Assembly: GCA_964411675.1 (NCBI GenBank)
Contig: CAYPLR010000020.1
Span: forward strand, 1-32,940
DNA from: JAAYBG01 sp964411675
GTDB lineage: Bacteria; Bacillota_I; Bacilli_A; ML615J-28; CAG-698
Direction of reading: 5' to 3'
Length of the DNA stretch: 32,940 nucleotides
Part shown: piece after piece, positions 1 through 6,851 of the stretch
Numbering within the stretch: the first letter of the stretch is position 1
Layout of the letters: each line of letters begins with the position of its first letter
The notes under the pieces: generated by a model
Told to the model about the DNA's origin: nothing
The model's database searches: none
What the model saw: the letters and a program-made list of their open reading frames with translations, nothing else
Made by a program: the position numbers and the translations under genes

Positions 1-2347
1 AAATCTTTTCATCAAGAACAATCTTACCAATATCATGTAAATAAGCAGCTCTTTTCAGTTTACTAATTTCCACTTCTGATAATTTCATTGTTAGTCCGAC
101 CTTAGCACACATATTAGTAACATCTACCGAATGGCGTTTTTCTTTTGGATTACGTTTATGCAGGGTCTCAATAATCGTGTCAATAATATTTTTATTAATT
201 GTTTTACGATTTAAGGATTTTTCTTTATACATTGCATTTTCTGCGTTTGCTATTACTTCATCAAATGATTGATCCGGATTTGTTTTTATATCATAGCCCA
301 GTGAAATACTACATTTTATTGCTTCAACATAAGCATTTTTAAATTCTTCTTTAATTCTATCAAGAATTTTAATCGTTGCTTCTTCCCCTGTCTTTGGTAA
401 TATTATAACAAATTCATCACCACCAAGACGAGCAATTAAATCGTTTTGGCGACAAGCATGTTGTAAGATTTGAGCGGATTCTTTAATTAATCTATCTCCT
501 GCACTATGACCAAAAATATCATTTGTCATTTTTAACCCATTAATATCCGCAAAGATAATAGATAATGGTAGATTTTCTTCTGTATCGATATTTTTTTTGT
601 TTTTTTCAAAACAACTTCGATTATGGAATCCAGTTAGAGTATCATAACAGCTTAAATATTCGATATCAGCTTCTCTTTGTTTACGTTTGCTAATATCCAT
701 GAAAGTAATAACAACACCAACAATCTCCCCATTTTTTATTTGAGGATAAGCAAAATACTCTACTTCGAATGAAGTTCCATCTTTTCTCCAAAATACTTCA
801 TCTTCAACATGGACTCCCTTTTTTGTTTCTAAAATTGCATTAATTTTACAATCAGATTCTAGCATTATTCTTCCATCTTTATAATGATGATGAATTTGCA
901 AGTGCATGTTTTTGCCTAAAAGTTCATCTTCGTGTTCATAGCCCAACATCTTTATACAACTTGGATTACTGAATGTCCCGTTTCCTTCTAGGTCCATACC
1001 ATAGATTCCTTCGGCAACAGAATTTAGAATCAATTGTAAAGCATTTTTATTTTCTTCCAAATCAATATTTACATTATTTAGTTCTTCTGTTCTTTTTTTA
1101 ACGGTATCTTCCAAATTGCTAACCAGTATTTCTAATTCATCAGCAATTCCATTAAACGCATTAGAAATAACCCCAATTTCATCATTATAGGCAATTTCTA
1201 TTCTTTCTTTCAAGTTTCCTTTAGAAAATTCTTGAGAAGCTCTCAGTAATGTTTTTATTGGTTTCATGCGTCTCTTCATCAAAACATTATAGATGATTAT
1301 TAAAACTAGTAAAGAAAATACGGCTATTAATGCTGACCAAAACATCGTCTGAAAGATGTTTTTCATAAATATGGATTCAGGAATCGCAGAAATTACCATC
1401 CAATTAATACCATTTAAATCTAATTCTTTCACGTTAACAAAATAATTATCGGTTAATCCTTTGTATATTTGACTTGAATTCTCGTTTTCTAAATACTGAA
1501 CATAAGCATTTTGGATGTCTTCATCTTGGATATCACTTATTTTATATCTTTGAAGTGTTCCCCCAGACAAAATTGTAAAGTCTGGTACTCCAAGTGAATT
1601 TGCAACCAATTCATGAGTATCTTTTTCAACAATGATACCAACTCCCAAATAATCTTTTACCGCTTCATTTAGATATTCTCCAACGTCAGTTAATAATAGG
1701 GAAACACTAAGGACTCCTTGAAGTTCACTATTTTCATTATAAATTGGTCTAGCGACAGAAACTGCTAAATCATTAACCACAAAGTGTTTATAAACCAGAG
1801 AATAAGTGGTTTCCTTGTTTTCTACAGCTGCAATATACCATTCTCGTGTTCGGGGATCAAATGTTCCAGCATCAGCAACAAATTCTTTTACCGTTCCATC
1901 TGGATTGATAGAATAATAAAAGGAATGCCAATTTGTTTCTTCATTGCAAATATTTATTTCAGGTTCGCCATCTTCATTTCTCCGCGCTCCATAATATTCT
2001 CCTGCTGTAGTTCCATAACTAAAGCTATACACTCCTTTTGCTTGTGTTTCGATCGTATTCGCAAAAAAGTGATTTCTTTGTACATCGTTGGATAAATCTA
2101 ACATTCCATTTTCAATAATCTTATGATTACTTTCTATGACTTTATACGGAGCATGAATGAAGTTATAAATATTATCATAGATGCTTTCATTGACATCTGT
2201 TGCTATGAGATTGGTTGTTCTTTTCGCTGATGAAATCCAAAACGAATATACAACTAATCCATAAAATCCTACAGAAATTATTAAAGTAATGATAAATGTC
2301 AATAAAATTTTTCTGCGAACTGATGTATGTTTTTTCTTCTCTTCCAT
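1..2347 (-). CDS. Membrane Cache-HAMP-PAS-GGDEF-HD-GYP c-di-GMP signalling protein (3' end cut by window edge)
   Basis: I translated this partial gene by hand from the ATG at 2345-2347; it stays open to base 1, about 782 codons. Residues about 12-35 are a membrane segment, followed by an extracytoplasmic Cache-type sensor to about 325, a second membrane helix (about 330-352), HAMP, a PAS domain (about 425-545) and GGDEF (about 560-700). The GGDEF domain has an intact RLGGDEF active site near residue 640 and an RQND inhibitory (I-site) motif five residues before it. An HD-GYP domain then starts, with HDIGK near residue 770, and runs off the window. By family knowledge it could both make and degrade c-di-GMP in response to an external ligand; which activity dominates cannot be seen. 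A GAAAGG ribosome site precedes the start. The EAL gene stops 23 bases upstream, so the two are probably co-transcribed. Confidence 0.9.
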   Translation of the reverse strand, partial: MEEKKKHTSVRRKILLTFIITLIISVGFYGLVVYSFWISSAKRTTNLIATDVNESIYDNIYNFIHAPYKVIESNHKIIENGMLDLSNDVQRNHFFANTIETQAKGVYSFSYGTTAGEYYGARRNEDGEPEINICNEETNWHSFYYSINPDGTVKEFVADAGTFDPRTREWYIAAVENKETTYSLVYKHFVVNDLAVSVARPIYNENSELQGVLSVSLLLTDVGEYLNEAVKDYLGVGIIVEKDTHELVANSLGVPDFTILSGGTLQRYKISDIQDEDIQNAYVQYLENENSSQIYKGLTDNYFVNVKELDLNGINWMVISAIPESIFMKNIFQTMFWSALIAVFSLLVLIIIYNVLMKRRMKPIKTLLRASQEFSKGNLKERIEIAYNDEIGVISNAFNGIADELEILVSNLEDTVKKRTEELNNVNIDLEENKNALQLILNSVAEGIYGMDLEGNGTFSNPSCIKMLGYEHEDELLGKNMHLQIHHHYKDGRIMLESDCKINAILETKKGVHVEDEVFWRKDGTSFEVEYFAYPQIKNGEIVGVVITFMDISKRKQREADIEYLSCYDTLTGFHNRSCFEKNKKNIDTEENLPLSIIFADINGLKMTNDIFGHSAGDRLIKESAQILQHACRQNDLIARLGGDEFVIILPKTGEEATIKILDRIKEEFKNAYVEAIKCSISLGYDIKTNPDQSFDEVIANAENAMYKEKSLNRKTINKNIIDTIIETLHKRNPKEKRHSVDVTNMCAKVGLTMKLSEVEISKLKRAAYLHDIGKIVLDEKI

Positions 2348-2370
2348 AGGCTTCAGCCTTTCTTGTCCTT

Positions 2371-4395
2371 TTAATTGGTTCTCTTTTTATATTTTTCGAT
2401 AAATTGTAGTGCTAGTTCTTCATTTAGTGGTTTACTAATAAAATATCCCTGCACTCTATCACAATTATGCTCCTGTAAATACTGCAATTGTTCTTTCTGT
2501 TCTACTCCTTCAGCAACCGTACAATGACCTAATTTATGTGCCATTGAGATAATATCCTTAATAATGGATTTTTCTGGCGTTACTAATAATAAATCATCAA
2601 TAAAATATTTGTCTATTTTTAAACAATCAATATTCAATTCTTTTTCTCTTGAAAGAGAAGAATATCCTGTTCCAAAATCATCAATAGCAATATGGACTCC
2701 TTTTTCTTTTAATTTACTAAGGATATTATTGATATCTTTGTAATTTGAAGCAAAAATTGATTCTGTAATTTCAAGCGCAATATTTTCTAGTGGTACTTCT
2801 GCTTCCGCAATTAATATAAATAATCGATCGACAAAATCCGGTTTTAACAATTGAATCGCAGAAATATTAATTGAAACACTGACCTTTTCATCTCTTCCTT
2901 CATTGATTTTCTTCAAGAATTGTAACGACTTCCGAATAACTTCTTCCCCAATAGGAATGATCAATTTCGTTTTTTCAGCAATAGGAATGAATTCTAATGG
3001 AGAGACATTTCCAAGTGTTGTTGTTTTTAGTCGAGCTAATGCTTCAAAAGCACAAATAGAGTTACTTTTCACTTCTAAAATAGGCTGATACTGCAAATAG
3101 AGTTTGCCATCAGAATTATCAGTGGCAATCAGAGATAATTCTTCTCTAATCTGCCGTTCACGATTGATTATTGCCTCCATTTCTGTATCATAAAAATACG
3201 TTTTGAAGCCTTCTTCAAAGAAATTCAATGAGCGTTCTGATGCAATCAATACTCGTTTCAACAACAAATCCACATCATCATCACAATTTTTCTCAATTTC
3301 TAAAACTCCCAAACCAGTTGCAATTCTTTCTGTAATAAATATCTTTTCTAGTATCTTACTAAGGTCATTAGTAAATGCTATCAATTCATCTTTATCTTGA
3401 TAATCTTTCCAATAAAACGCAAATCTGTTTTCATAAGTTTGAAATAATACTCTTTTGCTTTGGGCATGTACTTTTAGTTCTTCTGCCACCTTTTTAATTA
3501 AATTTTGGGTATAATGAAATCCATAATTAGCTGTTAAGAATTGTACCGTACTTAAATTGATACTAATAACTGCTTTCTTTTTTATCTCATCATTCTTAAT
3601 GTCTTCTTCTATCATTTTTTCTAAATATTCACGATTATAAAGTCCAGTTAAACTATTATGTTCCGTCAAATATTGAAGATTATCTTCAAAGTTTTTTCGA
3701 TCCGTGATATCAAGAATAATTCCTTCAAGAAATTCAATTTCTCCTAAGCTATTATAAACGCCTTCGCCTAGTTCTATTACCCATTTTTTTTCACCAGTTG
3801 CAGTGATAATTTCATACTCATACTGATAGGGAAGGTGGTTATTGATTGCTTTTTTCCAAGCGGCTAATAATCTGTTTCTATATTTTGGTATAATGATATC
3901 ATTAAATGCTAATTCTTGATTATTAATAAATTTTTCTGGTTCATATCCAGTCAATTTATAGCAACCTTCTGAAACAAGTAGCATGGTACCATCTTGATCA
4001 TATTTACAACGATAAGCTAGTCCTGGAAGATGTGTAACTAGTACATTTCCCCGGCGTTCGCTTTCTCTTAACGCTCTTTCTGTATTCTTCTTTGATGATA
4101 TGTCCTCTATTAAACATAAATGCAGAGAATCTTTTTCATCTAATCCCAATAAAGCAGATACTTTAATATTAGCCCAAACAATGGAACCATCTGGTTTAAT
4201 GTATCGTTTTTCCATTGAATAGTTACTAATTTCACCCTTTTTAAGTTGTTCTAACTTCATAAAATCTTCTTCAAGGTCATCAGGATGAGTTATATCCGCC
4301 CACGTAATCGCTTCGAGTTCTTTTCTCGTGCGACCTACTATTTTTTCATACGTTGGATTGATACTCCATCCCCGCGACTTCTTTATTGGTTGCAT
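2371..4395 (-). CDS. PAS-PAS-GGDEF(degenerate)-EAL protein, downstream part of a frameshifted gene
   Basis: This 674-residue frame begins in the middle of a PAS domain (INPTYEKIVGRT, then THPDDLEED). A second PAS follows (about 115-235), then a GGDEF-like domain (about 245-400) and an EAL domain (about 415-670). The GGDEF signature is replaced by YENRF, so cyclase activity is unlikely. The EAL domain keeps FEALAR, LEITES, DDFGTGYSS, LKIDKYFID, AEGVE and VQGYFISKPL, so phosphodiesterase activity on c-di-GMP is plausible. The listed ATG is probably not a true start: the sensor and membrane half of the protein is encoded just upstream in another frame (4346-5185), and removing one base near 4366-4373 joins them into one protein of about 935 residues. 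The gene is a recent pseudogene, a phase-variable locus or a sequencing error. Confidence 0.85.
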   Translation of the reverse strand: MQPIKKSRGWSINPTYEKIVGRTRKELEAITWADITHPDDLEEDFMKLEQLKKGEISNYSMEKRYIKPDGSIVWANIKVSALLGLDEKDSLHLCLIEDISSKKNTERALRESERRGNVLVTHLPGLAYRCKYDQDGTMLLVSEGCYKLTGYEPEKFINNQELAFNDIIIPKYRNRLLAAWKKAINNHLPYQYEYEIITATGEKKWVIELGEGVYNSLGEIEFLEGIILDITDRKNFEDNLQYLTEHNSLTGLYNREYLEKMIEEDIKNDEIKKKAVISINLSTVQFLTANYGFHYTQNLIKKVAEELKVHAQSKRVLFQTYENRFAFYWKDYQDKDELIAFTNDLSKILEKIFITERIATGLGVLEIEKNCDDDVDLLLKRVLIASERSLNFFEEGFKTYFYDTEMEAIINRERQIREELSLIATDNSDGKLYLQYQPILEVKSNSICAFEALARLKTTTLGNVSPLEFIPIAEKTKLIIPIGEEVIRKSLQFLKKINEGRDEKVSVSINISAIQLLKPDFVDRLFILIAEAEVPLENIALEITESIFASNYKDINNILSKLKEKGVHIAIDDFGTGYSSLSREKELNIDCLKIDKYFIDDLLLVTPEKSIIKDIISMAHKLGHCTVAEGVEQKEQLQYLQEHNCDRVQGYFISKPLNEELALQFIEKYKKRTN

Positions 4396-5185
4396 GTGAT
4401 TTATTTTGCGAAATGGCTATTCCAATCGGTGCTTGTTCAAAAATACTACGATATAGTGCTTCATCCATTGTCAATTTTTTATTTAATTTTTCTAGACGAT
4501 AATGTTGAGTCCAAATATATAAGAAAGAAATATATAGTAAAAGCCCAAAAGATACCACAATGATATCTGGAATCATTTTTTTCCACAAGTTGAGATGCCA
4601 ATCATTAGCCGGATAGTCAATTCCAAAAACAGCAATCATTTTACCGCTTTCTTTTTCTATTACTGGAACAAGAACACTAATCCATATTCCCCAGCGATCC
4701 TCGCTTGGTGCAGTAATGATTGTTTCCTGATCATCAAAGACCTCACCAATGGAATCATCTTCTTCAGTATAAACTTCACCCGGTGGAGAGTAATCTAGAG
4801 AATCTGGTGATTCTGAATCAACAAGAAAAATATATTGACCTTCTTTTTCCGCCATTAAATAAGCAAAACGAATTTCATCTGTTACCTCAACAAGACGCAT
4901 TAAGCTATCTTTTACAACTTCATATTCTGGAGTTCCTACATCGTCTATACTACCCTTCAATTCGGCGATATGCTCAGGATGTAATAAGGTTTCCATCGAT
5001 TCTGCCAATTGAATTGCTTCGTTTGTAGCAATATCTTGATATTTATTCCATTGAAAATATAAATAGGAATTAACTGAAAAAATAAAAATAATTGATAATA
5101 CAATAGAAGCAACTAAAATATACCTTTTCTTCAAGAAATTTACTACTCCATCTTTACCAAACAATCCTTTTTTATGATTTCTCAT
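4346..5185 (-). CDS. Sensor and membrane half of the frameshifted EAL protein
   Basis: This 279-residue frame starts at an ATG with a GAGGTG ribosome site. It has a membrane helix (about 21-43), an extracytoplasmic region of about 165 residues, a second membrane helix (about 209-231), and the beginning of a PAS domain (YRSIFEQAPIGIAI). It then ends abruptly in residues that do not continue the PAS fold. The PAS continues in the frame of the 2371-4395 fragment. The shift fits a single extra base in GGGGATGG (minus strand, 4366-4373): deleting one G yields a smooth VAG(M/W)SINPTYEKI join. I infer that the intact ancestor was a membrane-bound, ligand-sensing c-di-GMP phosphodiesterase, transcribed first in an operon with the HD-GYP gene. 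If the frameshift is real, this fragment gives a sensor with no output domain. Confidence 0.8.
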   Translation of the reverse strand: MRNHKKGLFGKDGVVNFLKKRYILVASIVLSIIFIFSVNSYLYFQWNKYQDIATNEAIQLAESMETLLHPEHIAELKGSIDDVGTPEYEVVKDSLMRLVEVTDEIRFAYLMAEKEGQYIFLVDSESPDSLDYSPPGEVYTEEDDSIGEVFDDQETIITAPSEDRWGIWISVLVPVIEKESGKMIAVFGIDYPANDWHLNLWKKMIPDIIVVSFGLLLYISFLYIWTQHYRLEKLNKKLTMDEALYRSIFEQAPIGIAISQNKSHATNKEVAGMEYQSNV

Positions 5186-5590
5186 AATTCACCTCTCCCC
5201 TATATGATTTGAATTACGTGTGTTACTTTCTATTACTAAGAAAAATCCCTTTCCATAAAATTTAATTTGTTGCAGTCATTTATATTGTTGCTAATCAAAA
5301 AAAGTCCATTTCATTCTTTCACTACTCACTTGTATGCTTGACATAATTAAGAATACTATTTCAAACATACCCTTTAAATAAATCTTTCATGCTTCTTTGA
5401 ATACTTCTACTAACAGAACATTTATATTTATAATTATCTTTACCTTGCAATTTTATTATAGACAACATTCTTAATATTATTATACAATACTCACTAATAA
5501 AAAACAATCCGTCATTTTTAAAAAAGAACTATTATAAAGAGAAATTTTTCTTTAGTAATAGTCTTAATTTCATTTATGTAATTAAAAAAA
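5186..5590. other. Intergenic region without a gene
   Basis: This is about 400 bases of very AT-rich sequence between the EAL gene start and the pirin stop. I see no credible coding frame. It contains the terminator of the pirin gene (5528-5562) and presumably the promoter of the c-di-GMP genes, for which I could not pick convincing -35/-10 boxes. Confidence 0.6.
5528..5562 (-). terminator. Rho-independent terminator after the pirin gene
   Basis: The arms ACTATTATAAAGA and TCTTTAGTAATAGT pair with one bulge and a short loop. On the minus strand the hairpin is followed by TTCTTTTTTAA, a U-tract. It lies 28 bases past the pirin stop codon. Confidence 0.7.
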
Positions 5591-6430
5591 TTAATATGAG
5601 ATTTTTTCTTTCAAAAAGGTTCCTTTTCTTAGCTCAGTAAATGCTTGTTGCAATTCTTCCTTGGTGTTCATGACAATAGGCCCTCCCCAAGCAATAGGTT
5701 CCTTAATTGCAATGGAACTTACAAATAAAATTTGAGCATTGGTATCTCCAGCTGTAATCGTAATTTGATCTCCTGCAGATAGTTTCACTGCTGTTTTTTC
5801 TTTCACAAGCTCATTTCCTACATAACAATCCTTGAGCAAAGTAAACAACATGATCGAACGATTGCTATCTGTTTTTATAGTAATCGAAGCGTTTGCTTGT
5901 AAGTGAATATCATAGTAATCAAGAGGTAGATATTTACTAATAAAACCAGTTTCTTTTTCGTAATGACCCGCTAGTAATCTTAGTTTCCCTCCTGAAAAAG
6001 AAATTTCTTTGATGTCTTTATTCTTAATACTTTGATAATCAGGAGCTACCATTTTATCTTTTGCTGGTAAATTCAGCCATAATTGAACTCCTAATAATCG
6101 TTTACTTGCTGGAAGTTTTTCTTCATGCATGATACCTGATCCAGCAGTCATCCATTGAACTTCTCCTTCGCTAATGGTATCTTCATTGCCTAAACTATCT
6201 CTATGGGTCATATAGCCACGATAAACATAGCTGATTGTTTCAATTCCTCGATGAGGATGAAGAGGAAATCCCGCAATATAATCTTCGGGCTTGACACTAT
6301 CAAAGGAATCTAGCATCAAAATAGGATCATATTCCATCACTGTTTGATTGCCTAGTACTCGGACTAAATGTACTCCAGCACCATCTTGTGTTTGATATCC
6401 TTTTACTTTTCCCAATACTTTTCTTTCCAT
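5591..6430 (-). CDS. Pirin family protein (YhaK-type bicupin)
   Basis: The 279 residues match the pirin family in length and order. The N-terminal cupin has GFPLHPHRGIETISYV followed by GEVQWMTAGSGIMHEE; the His, His, His and Glu residues in these stretches are the family's metal ligands. The C-terminal cupin (about 170-260) is the usual divergent, non-metal half. Bacterial pirins are cytoplasmic; some have quercetin 2,3-dioxygenase activity and others act as redox or metabolic modulators, so the physiological role is open. The ATG has a strong AGGAGG site. An extended -10 element (TGTTATAAT, with the hexamer at 6454-6459) lies just upstream, and terminators bound it on both sides, so it is probably a single-gene transcript. 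Confidence 0.92.
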   Translation of the reverse strand: MERKVLGKVKGYQTQDGAGVHLVRVLGNQTVMEYDPILMLDSFDSVKPEDYIAGFPLHPHRGIETISYVYRGYMTHRDSLGNEDTISEGEVQWMTAGSGIMHEEKLPASKRLLGVQLWLNLPAKDKMVAPDYQSIKNKDIKEISFSGGKLRLLAGHYEKETGFISKYLPLDYYDIHLQANASITIKTDSNRSIMLFTLLKDCYVGNELVKEKTAVKLSAGDQITITAGDTNAQILFVSSIAIKEPIAWGGPIVMNTKEELQQAFTELRKGTFLKEKISY

Positions 6431-6453
6431 AAACTTATCCTCCTATTGTTAAT

Positions 6454-6459
6454 ATTATA
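6454..6459 (-). promoter_or_regulatory. Extended -10 promoter element of the pirin gene
   Basis: The minus strand reads TGTTATAAT here, a TGnTATAAT extended -10. It lies about 24 bases upstream of the pirin ATG, with AGGAGG in between. No strong -35 is seen, as is common for extended -10 promoters. Confidence 0.5.
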
Positions 6460-6552
6460 ACATGAGTTTACATTAAAAACATGATTGATACTTTTTTTTC
6501 ACTTTTGTAAATCGATTCATTACACAACAGCAGTCAATAATTCTTGAAAAAT

Positions 6553-6594
6553 AAAAACACTCACTATCTTTATTTCATGATTGTGAGTGTTTTT
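6553..6594 (-). terminator. Strong terminator hairpin after the small cysteine protein
   Basis: The 12-bp perfect arms AAAAACACTCAC (6553-6564) and GTGAGTGTTTTT (6583-6594) surround an 18-base loop. The A/T ends make it potentially bidirectional; it ends the transcript of the lipoprotein and small-protein genes. Confidence 0.8.
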
Positions 6595-6630
6595 GTTTTA
6601 GTAAGATTCTTTTTTATTACAGTTCTCAAA

Positions 6631-6837
6631 TTATAATAGTTCTAATGCTCTTTTGTACAAAGGATCGAATTCACAGCCACAGCTTCCACATTGCTTGTCA
6701 GCTTCTTTGATGGCTTTAATCAAGGCTTTTTTATCACCTGTTCCTGCTAACCATTCTTTTGCAGGACCTGCAATTAAATCCCAACCTGAACTAGCAAATT
6801 TTTCCATAATTGTTTTTAATTCTTTCATCATTAACAT
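6631..6837 (-). CDS. Small hypothetical protein with a C-x2-C-x-C motif
   Basis: The protein has 65-68 residues and ends with CGSCGCEFDPLYKRALELL. The three clustered cysteines (CGSCGC) could bind a metal or be redox active. The rest is helical-looking and amphipathic, with a GWDLIAGPAKEWLAG segment. Three in-frame ATGs lie at the start; the AGAAAGG ribosome site overlaps the first, so translation more likely begins at the third or fourth codon (MMKELK or MKELK, 6831 or 6828). It begins 14 bases after the stop of the large lipoprotein gene and is followed by a strong terminator, so it is probably the last gene of that operon. I do not recognise a named family and assign no function. Confidence 0.7.
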   Translation of the reverse strand: MLMMKELKTIMEKFASSGWDLIAGPAKEWLAGTGDKKALIKAIKEADKQCGSCGCEFDPLYKRALELL

Positions 6838-6851
6838 CCTTTCTTCTAACT

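Noticed and set aside
1784..2095. Plus-strand open frame of 103 residues
   Set aside because: It is antisense to the Cache domain of the HD-GYP gene, which has clear domain support; there is no ribosome site and no recognisable domain.
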